From Nitrospinota bacterium (GTDB lineage Bacteria > Nitrospinota > Nitrospinia > Nitrospinales > VA-1): a stretch of 64,000 bases of DNA. Shown here one piece after another: positions 9,000 to 19,628 of the stretch. The position numbers and the translations under genes are program-made. The stretch lies in contig WAIB01000006.1 in NCBI GenBank assembly GCA_009873655.1, positions 3,674 through 67,673 of the forward strand, given 5' to 3'. Positions within the stretch are counted from its first letter, which is position 1; every line of letters begins with the position of its first letter. Under the pieces are notes generated by a model that worked only from the letters and a program-made list of their open reading frames with translations, ran no database searches and had not been told where the DNA came from.

Positions 9000-10331
9000 A
9001 TGAAACAAGTATTTTTGGAAACTTTTGGATGCCAGATGAACGTGGCGGATACAGACCGGATGGAGCTTATCCTGTTCCATTCGGGATATCGCCGGACCCA
9101 GGAAAAGGAAGACGCCGACCTGATTCTGGTCAACACCTGTTCCATACGCGAAAAAGCCGAACAAAAGACTTTTTCACTGTTTGGCGGGCTCAAACCTTTG
9201 AAAACCACCAATCCCGATCTCATTCTCGGCTTGACGGGTTGCATGGGTCAGCAGGATGGGGAAAACATGCTGAAACGGATGCCTTTTCTGGATTTTGTAT
9301 TGGGACCGGATCAGGTAGAGGGTATTGGAAGGGCGGTTGATCTCGCGCGGGAATCAGAAAAATCGTTTGTCTGGACCGGGTTCGATTCAGAAAAAAAATA
9401 TTCCATACCCGAAATACCGGGTGACCTCCCAAAAAAACCGGGACCCAGCGCCTTTGTTAACATTATTAAAGGCTGCGACAAGTTTTGCACTTTTTGCATT
9501 GTTCCTTTCACACGGGGGAGAGAAAAATCGAGGGAACCGGATGAGTTGTATCAGGAAATCCGTCACCTGATTCTTCACGGCGCAAAAGAAATCATCCTTC
9601 TTGGCCAAAATGTGAATTCTTATGGAAAACGCGGCCTGACCAATCCCATGCCCTTTCACGAACTTCTATATAAGGTAGCGGAAATTCCCGGATTGCAAAG
9701 GTTAAGGTTTACGACCAGTCACCCAAACGATTTTACAAAAGAAACGATCCGTGCCTACCGGGACCTGGACGTATTGGTAAACCATCTGCATCTACCCATT
9801 CAAAGTGGAAATAACGAAATTCTAAAATCCATGCGTCGGGACCACACTGTGGAAGGGTATCTGGAATTGATCGATGAATTAAAGGCCGAAGTTCCAGATG
9901 TATCTCTTACGACAGACATCATTGTGGGATTTCCAGGGGAGACGGATGCGCAGTTTAAAGATACTTTAAATGTGATGGAACGGGTTGGCTATAGCAGCAG
10001 CTTTATGTTTTCCTATAGCCCAAGACCTGGAACTCCTGCCAATGAAATGCAAGACTCCGTTCCAGAAGAGGTTAAGAGGCAACGTCTCCAGGAAACCATT
10101 CAACTGCAAAACCGACTGACCGAAGAACAGGGAAAAGATTTTGTTGGAAAGACAGTGGAAATGCTTATCGAGGGTAATTCCTCCCGGCCCGACTATTCCT
10201 TTAAAGGACGGAATCCACAATACTGGAGAGTAAACGCCAAAGGCGACGGGAGCCGTTACCACGCCGGGGATATGGTGGAAGTCCACATCGATCAGGCATC
10301 AGGTCACGGCCTGAGCGGGGTCATTCAATAA
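9000..10331 (+). CDS. miaB: tRNA-2-methylthio-N6-dimethylallyladenosine synthase MiaB
   Basis: ETFGCQMNVADTDRM, CDKFCTFCIVPFTRGREKSR radical SAM motif, C-terminal TRAM-like region. Confidence 0.97.
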   Translation: MKQVFLETFGCQMNVADTDRMELILFHSGYRRTQEKEDADLILVNTCSIREKAEQKTFSLFGGLKPLKTTNPDLILGLTGCMGQQDGENMLKRMPFLDFVLGPDQVEGIGRAVDLARESEKSFVWTGFDSEKKYSIPEIPGDLPKKPGPSAFVNIIKGCDKFCTFCIVPFTRGREKSREPDELYQEIRHLILHGAKEIILLGQNVNSYGKRGLTNPMPFHELLYKVAEIPGLQRLRFTTSHPNDFTKETIRAYRDLDVLVNHLHLPIQSGNNEILKSMRRDHTVEGYLELIDELKAEVPDVSLTTDIIVGFPGETDAQFKDTLNVMERVGYSSSFMFSYSPRPGTPANEMQDSVPEEVKRQRLQETIQLQNRLTEEQGKDFVGKTVEMLIEGNSSRPDYSFKGRNPQYWRVNAKGDGSRYHAGDMVEVHIDQASGHGLSGVIQ

Positions 10332-11770
10332 ATGGCGATCTGGGAATATATTTCCTCCTCAAGCAAGGCGAGCTGAGGGACAACGACTTTTAAAGCCACT
10401 CTTAAATCACGAATGAAAATAAGTTCAGGGGGTTCTTCACGCATGGAAAACCTACGCAATGAATCATTACAAAATTGGTCGAGCTCGATGATCTGGTTGA
10501 GTATATCCGCTGGCAAATCTTCGAGTCCCACCTCCTGATCCTCAAGGAACCTCATTATTCCAACCAGGCTCATTTTAATATCAACACATTGCTCCCGCAG
10601 GCCTGATATTAGAATCGATTCTTTGGTTTTCAAATCTTCACAAATTTTAAACAACATTTCCCGCAAATTTCCATAAAACACTTCGTGCTGCTTCTTATCC
10701 TTGAATAACTCTCCCTGGCCTCCGAACAAAAGGAAAAAAACCGTTTCCAATTTATATTTATCCGAGGACATAACGGTATAAAGAATGGATTTAAATTCCT
10801 GCGCATCAAATGAAAGTTCCAAATCCTGAAAAATTTCATTGAGTGTTCCCATTTCACCTTTTATCGTGCGGCGCTGACTGCTCTTCACAAAAGGTCCGGG
10901 CTCGGATTTCCAAACGGGAATCAATTGAACGCCCCCCTTTTCTCTCCCCACCACGGTCCATTCCTTCAGAGATTCAAGAAAATCAATCACGGAGAAAACC
11001 TCGATATTTTTCAGGGTTTCTGCCTCCAGCGAGAAGAGAACTCTCAACAATTGTTTGTCGAGTGCTTCAGAACAGAATTTTTCGTCCTGGCTTAGAGGGT
11101 CCATCTGGGTAGCCAGCGCAAGATAAAATGAACGTTTGCGTAATCGGCCCGATCGCATTTCACTTGCGGAATAGGGCCGGACCTGAAAAACTCCCTTTTC
11201 ATAATCAACAAGATCAACCAAAAGGGCGTCCCCTGGTTTTGTGCCAAACTTTTTATAATAAGGGCCCATATCCCAAGCGGTAACGGTCATGCAGCTTTTT
11301 CCAGGGACTTTTTCATTTATCTTTATCTCTTCAGGGAAATTACCACAGTATTGGTAAAAGGAAGCCACATCCTGAATAAAAAAAGTCTGCTTTAATTTTT
11401 TAATTTCGTTCCCGTCAGCATCCACAAACGTCAGGTCTTCTTCTTTTCTATCCGCTAAAAGAAAGGGCATAAGGCGGTGCCCGGGGATCAGCATACCCTG
11501 CTTCAATTCCCAGGTTCCTAACGGGACTGCGAGGGAAACATGATTGATTTTTTCAATCACTGCCCGGCAGGGTACAAAATCATTTTCTTTAATCCCTATC
11601 AAACTATGGTGATTGAGCAAAATCTGCCTCACCTTTTTCAGGGATGAATCCGAAATTTGTTTTTGCCATCTTGTTTCAAGGTTTTTCGCGAAATCATTAA
11701 TCGTGAAAGGGCGTTTTGATTCACGAATCATTTCTTCGGCCAGTTTATTGAGAGTGAATTTTTTTGTCAT
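10325..11770 (-). CDS. Uncharacterised 481-aa protein, possible N-terminal winged-helix-like region
   Basis: Long ORF convergent with miaB; N-terminus FTLNKLAEEMIRESKRPFTINDFAKNLETRWQ resembles HARE-HTH-like helices. Confidence 0.75.
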   Translation of the reverse strand: MTKKFTLNKLAEEMIRESKRPFTINDFAKNLETRWQKQISDSSLKKVRQILLNHHSLIGIKENDFVPCRAVIEKINHVSLAVPLGTWELKQGMLIPGHRLMPFLLADRKEEDLTFVDADGNEIKKLKQTFFIQDVASFYQYCGNFPEEIKINEKVPGKSCMTVTAWDMGPYYKKFGTKPGDALLVDLVDYEKGVFQVRPYSASEMRSGRLRKRSFYLALATQMDPLSQDEKFCSEALDKQLLRVLFSLEAETLKNIEVFSVIDFLESLKEWTVVGREKGGVQLIPVWKSEPGPFVKSSQRRTIKGEMGTLNEIFQDLELSFDAQEFKSILYTVMSSDKYKLETVFFLLFGGQGELFKDKKQHEVFYGNLREMLFKICEDLKTKESILISGLREQCVDIKMSLVGIMRFLEDQEVGLEDLPADILNQIIELDQFCNDSLRRFSMREEPPELIFIRDLRVALKVVVPQLALLEEEIYSQIAIY

Positions 11771-11848
11771 TTACAGGATGGGTTGAAAGTTGCAGGAAAT
11801 AGGACCCTATGGGAAGAAGGGAACCTTTATCAAAAAAGGCGAGGCCAG

Positions 11849-11876
11849 CTTAACATAAATATATTCCCATGTTAAG
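11849..11876. repeat. Inverted repeat CTTAACAT-N12-ATGTTAAG
   Basis: Perfect 8-bp arms in the divergent intergenic region. Confidence 0.5.
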
Positions 11877-11987
11877 TAGGGGAATTGACCTTTGCAGAAA
11901 AACCAAAAAATTTGATTTTGAAAAACCTTGGGGCTAATATTGTACTCAAATCCAATCGCAAACTATTTTTAAAGCTGGAGATTTCAT

Positions 11988-12239
11988 ATGGCCTTAAATC
12001 TGGAACCCATATATCAGGGCATTTTTTCCAAATTAAAAACCCGCAAGAAGTTTGTTATACGTTCTATAGAAAAAAACCTGTTGACCGTGGAGCAGGATGA
12101 GGAAATCTGCGGACAAAAGGAGCCCAAGCTTTTTGAATTTAAAAGTCCCAAGGAGTTTGAAGAGTTTGTGCACAAGGAAAATACGGTTGAAGCAGATATC
12201 GTCAGGCAACTCGAAGGGAACACCATGCCTTATCGTTAG
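11988..12239 (+). CDS. Small hypothetical protein (83 aa)
   Basis: ORF MALNLEPIYQGIFSKLKTRKKFVIRSIEKNLLTVEQDEEICG... Confidence 0.65.
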   Translation: MALNLEPIYQGIFSKLKTRKKFVIRSIEKNLLTVEQDEEICGQKEPKLFEFKSPKEFEEFVHKENTVEADIVRQLEGNTMPYR

Positions 12240-12245
12240 GGCAAA

Positions 12246-12836
12246 TTACTTTCTTCCCGCCTTCAAGGACCACGCCCCATCTTCCGATTGAATCTTTTCT
12301 CCCGCAAGGGCGTTATCGCGGTTCAGGCTGCCCGATATTTTCTGGACTTTGGGCAAATCATTTTCAGCGAAGTTCTCATTTGTTGCGACAATGCGCCTGA
12401 GGATCGTCAACCGGTCTTCATTTTCTTCTTTTAAAATAGTCACAACAAACTCTTTGTACCTGGAATCTGTTTCGGTCCGCTCATTTTCAAAGAATTTGAG
12501 AAGCCCGTCGTTTCCTTCGCCGGCGCAAAGAGTTCTTTTGAATTCCTGAATATCATCATGGTTGAACTCCTGCCGTTGCATGGCCCTGAGGGCCTCTCTT
12601 TTTCCTTTAGGAACTTCAATAACCGGTTTTAGTTTTCCCTCTTCATCGACAGACCTGACAGAAGCCAGCAGCAACACATCATTTTCCAGCTCTTCGTAAC
12701 TTCCCAGGATCTGATTTTCAAGTGCCGTTTTCTGGTCCACGATAGTTACATTGACATCCACCAGCTTTTCTGCGCAACCCATGAGACAAAAGGAGAAAAC
12801 AATTGATCCCAATCCTTTTATATTAAAAAATCTCAT
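12246..12836 (-). CDS. Predicted lipoprotein, DUF1318-like or uncharacterised
   Basis: MRFFNIKGLGSIVFSFCLMGCAEKLVDVNVTIVDQKTALENQILGSYEEL; lipobox LMGC. Confidence 0.75.
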   Translation of the reverse strand: MRFFNIKGLGSIVFSFCLMGCAEKLVDVNVTIVDQKTALENQILGSYEELENDVLLLASVRSVDEEGKLKPVIEVPKGKREALRAMQRQEFNHDDIQEFKRTLCAGEGNDGLLKFFENERTETDSRYKEFVVTILKEENEDRLTILRRIVATNENFAENDLPKVQKISGSLNRDNALAGEKIQSEDGAWSLKAGRK

Positions 12837-12845
12837 TATTATGAA

Positions 12846-14096
12846 TTATTCGAACCTTTTTAAAACGATGGCAGAATTTTTTGAACCAAAAGAAATGCAG
12901 TTGCTTATAGCTACATCGATTCTTTTTTCCCGGCCGACATTTGAAACATAATCCATATCGCATTCCGGGTCCGGGTTTTCCATATTTATCGTTGGGGTCA
13001 TAAATCCATTTTTCAATGAAAGAGCAGAAACGGTTACCCCAAGGGCTCCTGAAGCGCCTTGTGGATGACCCACCATGGATTTAGTTGAACTGGAAGGGAT
13101 TTTTAATGCTTTTCCGTTAAACGTGTTTTTAACCGCCATGGTCTCGACTTTATCGTTGATCAGGGTGGAGGTTCCATGGAAATTGATGTAGTCCACCTCA
13201 TCCTCGTTTATTCTGCCGTCTTTCATCGCAAGTTTTAAGGCCCGGGAAGATTGTTTTCCATCCGGCATGATAGCGACTCGATGGTAGGCATCACAGGTAG
13301 TTCCATACCCCACCAATTCGGCAACAATGTCTGCCCCTCTTTTCTTAGCGTGTTCCAATTCTTCAAGAATAATCATCCAGCAACCTTCTGCCAGGACAAA
13401 TCCTTCCCGGTCTCGATTAAACGGACGCGACCCGCGAGAAGGGTCATCATTGTAATTCATGGGATTTACTTTCATCCTTTCGAACCCCTGCATCATTGCG
13501 GGAGTAACACAAGACTCCACCCCTCCGCTTATAAACCAATCTTCCTGACCATAACGGATGGCATTGAAAGCATAACCCAGGGCATCGGTGGAACTGGTAC
13601 AACCGTTGGAAACCACATGACTTCTACCCTGAAAACCGAAACGCATCGAAATTTCACTTGAAAGCATTCCAACCAGGGAATTGGATATTGCGTAAGGACT
13701 GATTTTGTTCTTTTGCTTTGAAAAATATATTTCAAACTGTTTTTCGGAAAAATCGAATCCGGAACCGCCGCTCCCGATCAGAACACCGAGTGATTCAAAA
13801 TCTTCATCCGAAAAGGAACTGAGATCGATCCCCGCATTTTTCAGGGCTTCCTGTGTTGCGGCAACCGCAAGCGGCACCGAACGCGGCATCTTTTTTAAAT
13901 CTGATGAAGAATAATAAAGAGAAGGGTCAAAATCGGTCACTTCACCTGCAATTTGGCAGGCCAGTCCTGCCGGGTCAAAGCTTTTAATACGGTCGATTCC
14001 ACTTATTCCTTTGCAGGTATTCTCCCAGAATTCTTTCTTCCCAATCCCATTTGGGCTGACCGCACCTAAACCGGTTACTACAACTCTCCGAAACAT
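12846..14096 (-). CDS. Beta-ketoacyl-ACP synthase II-like (FabF family)
   Basis: VVVTGLGAVSPNGIGKKEFWENT, SNGCTSSTDALGYA active-site Cys, INFHGTSTLINDKVET and KSMVGHPQGASGA His motifs. Confidence 0.93.
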   Translation of the reverse strand: MFRRVVVTGLGAVSPNGIGKKEFWENTCKGISGIDRIKSFDPAGLACQIAGEVTDFDPSLYYSSSDLKKMPRSVPLAVAATQEALKNAGIDLSSFSDEDFESLGVLIGSGGSGFDFSEKQFEIYFSKQKNKISPYAISNSLVGMLSSEISMRFGFQGRSHVVSNGCTSSTDALGYAFNAIRYGQEDWFISGGVESCVTPAMMQGFERMKVNPMNYNDDPSRGSRPFNRDREGFVLAEGCWMIILEELEHAKKRGADIVAELVGYGTTCDAYHRVAIMPDGKQSSRALKLAMKDGRINEDEVDYINFHGTSTLINDKVETMAVKNTFNGKALKIPSSSTKSMVGHPQGASGALGVTVSALSLKNGFMTPTINMENPDPECDMDYVSNVGREKRIDVAISNCISFGSKNSAIVLKRFE

Positions 14097-14137
14097 ATTA
14101 TTGAATCAGCTTTCTAATTGAACTTGAATTAATAAGT

Positions 14138-14149
14138 TATGTTAACATA
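14138..14149. repeat. Perfect 12-bp palindrome TATGTTAACATA
   Basis: Between divergent fabF-like and nagZ starts. Confidence 0.45.
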
Positions 14150-14229
14150 GCAGAACCAGGACGAACAAGGCTACGCCTTGTAGAAGAATATCACACCTGC
14201 GGCCGTTCGCCGTCAAGCTATCTGCCAAC

Positions 14230-15303
14230 TTGCTTTCACTAAAACACAAAACAGGGCAAATGATCGTTTCAGGGTTTGAGGGTACTTGCCTCAATTCCCA
14301 AACGGAAAAACTGGTTGCCGAGCAAGGAATAGGGGGATTGATTCTATTCGAACGCAATTTCGAAGATCCCCGGCAGTTGAAAAAATTGATTGAGGATTTG
14401 CAAGCCGTTACTGCTACAAATTCTCCCCCGTTATTTATATCCGTAGACCAGGAAGGCGGACGTGTAGCACGATTGAAAGAACCCTTCACACAATTTCCTC
14501 CCATGTGCTGCCTGGGGCAGGCAAACTCGGAAGATTTAGCTTACCGTTTCGGGCTGGCCATGGGAAATGAAATGCGGGCCGTCGGAATAAATATGGATTA
14601 CGCGCCTGTACTGGATGTCCATTCCAATCCTGAGAATCCCATTATTGGGAAACGGGCTATAAGTTCCGACCCTGAAGTGGTGGCTCGACTGGGGTGCAAG
14701 ATAATTAAAGGATTCAAAGATGCCGGAGTCTACCCCGTTGGCAAACATTTTCCCGGTCATGGCGACACTTCTCAGGATTCCCATTTGACCCTGCCGCGGG
14801 TGGAGCGAAAGAATGAATCCCTAGAGCAGGTCGAGCTGGCTCCATTTAAAATGGCTTTCCGGGAGGGACTGGAAATAATAATGACCGCCCATGTCGTATA
14901 CCCGGCATGGGATAAATCTTCCGCCGCCACCTTTTCCTCCCCTATTCTAAAAGATTTGCTCCGGGATAAAATGGGCTTTGACGGGCTGGTAATGTCAGAT
15001 GATTTGGAAATGCAGGCGGTCACCCAGGATCCTGAAGAGATACCTGCTCTGGCGGTGAATGCGGGTGTCGATTTATTTCTTATCTGCCACGATCTTTCTA
15101 AAGTAACCCGAATTCAAAATGCTTTGATTGCGGGAGTTGAATCGGGAAAAATTCCCGCTGAAGCGGTTGAGCGTTCGTTTGAAAAAATTTTGAAGGCCAA
15201 GCAGAATCTTACTGGCCAGGCACATGAAGAAATTGATCTCAACCAGGTTCTGGAAGAAAATAAAAAACTCGCCGATGAAATGAGTGCTCACCTGACTCAA
15301 TGA
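14230..15303 (+). CDS. nagZ: Beta-N-acetylhexosaminidase NagZ (GH3)
   Basis: GLILFERNFEDPRQLKKL, VDQEGGRVARLKEPFTQFP, VGKHFPGHGDTSQDSHLTLP, GLVMSDDLEMQA. Confidence 0.95.
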   Translation: MLSLKHKTGQMIVSGFEGTCLNSQTEKLVAEQGIGGLILFERNFEDPRQLKKLIEDLQAVTATNSPPLFISVDQEGGRVARLKEPFTQFPPMCCLGQANSEDLAYRFGLAMGNEMRAVGINMDYAPVLDVHSNPENPIIGKRAISSDPEVVARLGCKIIKGFKDAGVYPVGKHFPGHGDTSQDSHLTLPRVERKNESLEQVELAPFKMAFREGLEIIMTAHVVYPAWDKSSAATFSSPILKDLLRDKMGFDGLVMSDDLEMQAVTQDPEEIPALAVNAGVDLFLICHDLSKVTRIQNALIAGVESGKIPAEAVERSFEKILKAKQNLTGQAHEEIDLNQVLEENKKLADEMSAHLTQ

Positions 15304-16958
15304 ATAAATTAATCGAAAAGGGGGAATACTTTGCAAAAAACTGGGGGTTGACCCTTCTCCTGTATGTCGCACTGGCGGGTTATTTCCTGTCTTTCTCCCG
15401 GTATGGATTGAATATCTGGGACGAGGGGGGGTACGCCAACGGAACCCTAAGGACTCTTAACGGCGATAAGGCCCTTATCGATTTTAATCCCAATGGATAT
15501 CTCCCCGGCCGTTATTGGTATGGGTTGCTCTTTTTTAAACTATTCGGTGTCGAAATCCAAAGCCTTAGAATCGGGGTGGCACTATTTACGCCATGCATGG
15601 TTTTAATGGTTTATTCCATCAGCCGAAAAATAATGCCCGCCGGGTTTGCTTTTTTGGCAGCCTTGTTTATGCTTTCAGCTCCCTCAATGTACTATAACCG
15701 CTTTTATCCTTTTTTCGTGGTTCTCGTACTTTACTTCCTTACCAATACCATTCAAAAAAGAAATCTTGTTTCTATTATTGGACTTATCCTTTCAATTTTT
15801 CTGAGCTCCTTTTTTAAAATTGAGGTCACTCTGTTTTCCATTTTGATCTGCCTGGTTGTCCTGGGCATATTATTTTTCAAAAATTCTGAAGGTGCCGGTT
15901 TTCGATTTTCGACCATTCCAAACCTTTCTTCAAAACAAATTACTTTCCTTTCTGCAGGCGGGTTAATTCTTGGCGGCCTGTTTCTTTTTTACCTGGGAAA
16001 AGACGGGTATTTTTCACAAGTTTTCAAAATAGTTGTAAGCGCGCATGAGGTGTGGGGAAATCCTTTCCCAGCGCTGTTCCCCTTTTTCGAACTCTATAAC
16101 GAGTTGGGATATCACCAGATTTTCGAAAGAGTCCTGTTTTATCTTCCCATTTGGGTTTATGCATTGGTAGCGGTAATAATTCCGGTACGGTTCTTTTCTG
16201 ACCAGCGCAAAATCACTATTGCTAATTTGTATCTGATCGCAATAGCCGGTTTTGGAATCTGCGCTTTCGGGCTGGTAATATGGAGAGCCGGTTTCGACAA
16301 CCTTTTAAGAACGCTCCCTCCTTTTTATATTTTATTCTGCTATTTACTCTACCAGGTTTGGCAAAAGGTTCTTTTATTTCAGGGGACCTCGGAAAATTCA
16401 ATCCACGCAAGGATCACCCGCATCCCCTTAAGCCTGTTGATCGTATTCCTCCCGTTCCTTTTTTATATTGAAATGAATACCCACCATGGATTTTATGCAG
16501 GAAGCATAGGAGCAAAAGATTGGGTTATTAATCAAAAAGTAAAAGCCATGCATCCAGAAACCACCCGGATTAAACTGGAAAAATTAGATGTATGGACAAG
16601 CCCTAATGAAGCCAAGTGGATAAACGAGGTGGTTAAACAGATCGACTTATATTCAAAAAAAGGGGACCCCATTCTTGCACTTCCCCTCAATCCACTTTTT
16701 TATTTTTTGACGGATCGCGTGAACCCAACCCCTTACGAATGGGTTTTACCGGGTATGCTGAGCGAGAAAGATGAATTAAAAATGGTTGAAACTCTCAGGG
16801 AAAACCTTCCCAAAGTAGTGGTGTATGTGGACATTGCCATTGATGGTAAAGATGAAAGAAGGCTTAAAAACTACGCTCCCCATCTTTATCAATTCCTTGT
16901 GGATCATTATGGTTTCAAGGAAATGATCGGACTTTTCCAGATTCTCCTTCCTAAATAA
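15300..16958 (+). CDS. Multi-TM glycosyltransferase-like membrane protein (PMT/ArnT-like)
   Basis: NIWDEGGYANGTLRTLNGDKALIDFNPNGYLPGRYWYGLLFFKLFG followed by many TM helices; ATGA overlap with nagZ. Confidence 0.75.
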   Translation: MNKLIEKGEYFAKNWGLTLLLYVALAGYFLSFSRYGLNIWDEGGYANGTLRTLNGDKALIDFNPNGYLPGRYWYGLLFFKLFGVEIQSLRIGVALFTPCMVLMVYSISRKIMPAGFAFLAALFMLSAPSMYYNRFYPFFVVLVLYFLTNTIQKRNLVSIIGLILSIFLSSFFKIEVTLFSILICLVVLGILFFKNSEGAGFRFSTIPNLSSKQITFLSAGGLILGGLFLFYLGKDGYFSQVFKIVVSAHEVWGNPFPALFPFFELYNELGYHQIFERVLFYLPIWVYALVAVIIPVRFFSDQRKITIANLYLIAIAGFGICAFGLVIWRAGFDNLLRTLPPFYILFCYLLYQVWQKVLLFQGTSENSIHARITRIPLSLLIVFLPFLFYIEMNTHHGFYAGSIGAKDWVINQKVKAMHPETTRIKLEKLDVWTSPNEAKWINEVVKQIDLYSKKGDPILALPLNPLFYFLTDRVNPTPYEWVLPGMLSEKDELKMVETLRENLPKVVVYVDIAIDGKDERRLKNYAPHLYQFLVDHYGFKEMIGLFQILLPK

Positions 16959-17283
16959 TAAAAGACAATTTTATCTTTTTTAAGGGTTTTTTTCTGAAAA
17001 TAAGGGATTGACGATCGACTTTTTTTCGGGAATTATGATTTCATCAGGTTGGGAATAATTGAAACAGGAATCGTGTGCTCGCTGCCCCCACAAACCTGCC
17101 AAATAGGCTAGAAACAGGCCTGAAAACAAGGCTTTTTACTGGTTAGCGGTTGCCTTGAAAAAATATATTTCTTCTTAATCCGCGATTTGTATTTATCAGA
17201 AAGAAGGCGTTTGGAAATTTTTTCGGAGTCCCGTCGCACCACCCTTGGATTTTATTAATTTTCGATTGGAAAGAGTAGAGAAC

Positions 17284-17694
17284 ATGCAAGAAACAAAATC
17301 AGGTACAGCCAAATTTTTGGGAGTCAGACTTCGGCAGTGGAGAAAATCACTTCCCTTAAAATCCTACCAACTTGCCAAACTTATTAAGATCTCACAGGGT
17401 TCTCTGTCAGATATTGAGAACTGCAAATCACTTCCGTCTGCCGATACCATCGCCAAATTGTACCAACATACAAACCTGAACATTATCTGGTTGCTTACAG
17501 GTAAAGGTCCCATCAGAAAAACCCAAAATGCCCCCGGAGAAGAACCTGACGTCAATGAAGAATTGGAAGCTTACGGGGAAGATCCAAATCTGACAGAATT
17601 AATCCAAAGGCTGATCCGAACTTATTATCGAGGGGACGCAGAAAAGAAAGCGCACTTGATCGGGTTCCTGATTGGTGCCGACCCCGGAGAATAA
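17284..17694 (+). CDS. XRE-family HTH transcriptional regulator
   Basis: LGVRLRQWRKSLPLKSYQLAKLIKISQGSLSDIENCKSLPSADTIAKLYQHTNLNIIWLLTGKG. Confidence 0.88.
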   Translation: MQETKSGTAKFLGVRLRQWRKSLPLKSYQLAKLIKISQGSLSDIENCKSLPSADTIAKLYQHTNLNIIWLLTGKGPIRKTQNAPGEEPDVNEELEAYGEDPNLTELIQRLIRTYYRGDAEKKAHLIGFLIGADPGE

Positions 17695-17702
17695 TTTATT
17701 TA

Positions 17703-19442
17703 CTAATCGCCTAAAGCTACAGGGTCCCGCATTTTTAATTTATACAAATTGTAATAAAGGTTTTTATTGTTCATTAATTCTTCGTGTTGACCTGTTTCAA
17801 CAATTTTTCCATTTTCCAGAACAATGATTTGATCGGCTTTATGAATGGTGCTCAGGCGGTGTGCCACAATAAACGTGGTGCGGTTTTCCATCAGCTTTTC
17901 AACTGCCTCCTGAATTAAAGCTTCGGAACGATTGTCCAAAGAAGAGGTAGCTTCATCCAGCACCAGAATTTTCGGGTCTTTTAAGATAGCCCGGGCAATG
18001 GCGATTCTTTGCCTCTCCCCGCCTGAGAGCTTGGTTCCCTTTTCACCTACTGTCGTTTCATACCCCTTTTCAAGATTCATAATAAAATCATGAGCATTGG
18101 CTTTTTTGGCAGCATCTTCCAGTTCTTCATCCGTCGCATCCAATTTTCCATAAAGGATATTTTCCTTAACCGTACCGCCAAACAATAACGTCTCCTGTGG
18201 AACCAGTGCGATTTGACTGAGAAAGCTCTCTCGATCTAAATCTCGAATGTCATGTCCATCCAACCGAATGCTACCCTGGCTTGGATCGAAAAATCGATGC
18301 AACAATTTTATGACCGTCGATTTTCCCGCACCGCTGGGTCCCACCAAAGCGACAGTTTGACCCGGTTGAATATCGAAGTTGATATTGTGAAGAACTTCTG
18401 ACTCTTCGCGATAACCGAATGAAATATTTTCAAATTGAATTCGGCCCGTTATATTTTTCAGAAAAACCGGGTTTTCCGGATTATCGATTGCGGGGGCCGT
18501 ATCCAAAATCTCATAAACCCTTCGGATTGCACCGGATGCTTCCTGGATCTGCGTATAGAGCCGGACAAACGTTCCTATCGGTCCTGCAACAATAAGCGCA
18601 TAAAGAAAGAACGCAGCCAATTCTCCCGGTGTCGTAGCCCCGGACATGACTTGATAACCTCCATACCAGATTAATACGGCGGAGACCAGAAAAGTGAGTC
18701 CCAGGATGAATGGACCAAAGAAAGATGAAATTTTAAGTTTGTCCAGCGCTCTTTCAAAAGCGGTTTCAATTTCTTTCGCAAACCGCTCTTTCTCATACGC
18801 TTCCCGGGTAAACGATTTAACAATTTTTATGGAGGAAGCAACTTCTTCCAGGACTACCACGGCCCGGGCAACCTGATCTTGTAATTTTTCAGCAAAAAGT
18901 CTTAAACGCTTTCCAAAAATCCTTGCAAAAATCATCAAGGGCGGAAGGATCAACAATATGAGACCGGTGAGTTTCCAATTCAAATATAAAATGATCGCCA
19001 TTGCTCCGATCAAAGTGATGCTCTGCCGTAACAATGCGACCGGTATGGTCACCAAGGCATTTTGTATGATAGAGATGTCATTATTCATTCTTGAAAGAAT
19101 TTCACCTACACGACGATTTTGAAAAAACCTTAAAGACAAGGATTGGACATGGGAAAAAAAATCAATTCGAAAATCGGTGGTCATTCTGTGGCCAACAAAC
19201 CCGAAAATATAATTATGGGTTACTGCAAAGACCACCTGTAAAAAAATTATAAAAATCAAATCCCATGCAAGCCCATCCAGTATCTGGCTATCCTTCAAAA
19301 CCACCACCGCATTGATCATATTGCGAACAATCAAAGGCAAAATCAGGTTGACCAAGGAAGTGAGGGTCAAACAAATGAATGCAAAAACCAGACTTTTGGT
19401 ATAGGGCCTGGCATGCTTCAATATTTTTCGAAATTCATTCAT
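17703..19442 (-). CDS. ABC transporter, fused TM-ATPase (MsbA-like)
   Basis: VALVGPSGAGKSTVIKLLHRFFDP, TKLSGGERQRIAIARAILKDPKILVLDEATSSLD, 6-TM N-terminus. Confidence 0.96.
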   Translation of the reverse strand: MNEFRKILKHARPYTKSLVFAFICLTLTSLVNLILPLIVRNMINAVVVLKDSQILDGLAWDLIFIIFLQVVFAVTHNYIFGFVGHRMTTDFRIDFFSHVQSLSLRFFQNRRVGEILSRMNNDISIIQNALVTIPVALLRQSITLIGAMAIILYLNWKLTGLILLILPPLMIFARIFGKRLRLFAEKLQDQVARAVVVLEEVASSIKIVKSFTREAYEKERFAKEIETAFERALDKLKISSFFGPFILGLTFLVSAVLIWYGGYQVMSGATTPGELAAFFLYALIVAGPIGTFVRLYTQIQEASGAIRRVYEILDTAPAIDNPENPVFLKNITGRIQFENISFGYREESEVLHNINFDIQPGQTVALVGPSGAGKSTVIKLLHRFFDPSQGSIRLDGHDIRDLDRESFLSQIALVPQETLLFGGTVKENILYGKLDATDEELEDAAKKANAHDFIMNLEKGYETTVGEKGTKLSGGERQRIAIARAILKDPKILVLDEATSSLDNRSEALIQEAVEKLMENRTTFIVAHRLSTIHKADQIIVLENGKIVETGQHEELMNNKNLYYNLYKLKMRDPVALGD

Positions 19443-19628
19443 AAAAAGCCATCTATTTTCTCAGGGGGGTCGGCTTGGCCCGCTTCGGTGAAATCTGGCA
19501 AAAACCCCTAAAATGATAATAATTTCAATAATTTTGAGCAGACATCATAACCCCTTGAAAGGTCCAATTCAAACCTTATCGCAAGGTTTTCCCCGCCAAA
19601 TTTCAGGGATTTTTTTTAAAAAAATTTC

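Noticed and set aside
16969-16990. AAAAGA...TCTTTTT terminator after the membrane glycosyltransferase
   Set aside because: Weak A/T-only stem; not convincing enough to list.
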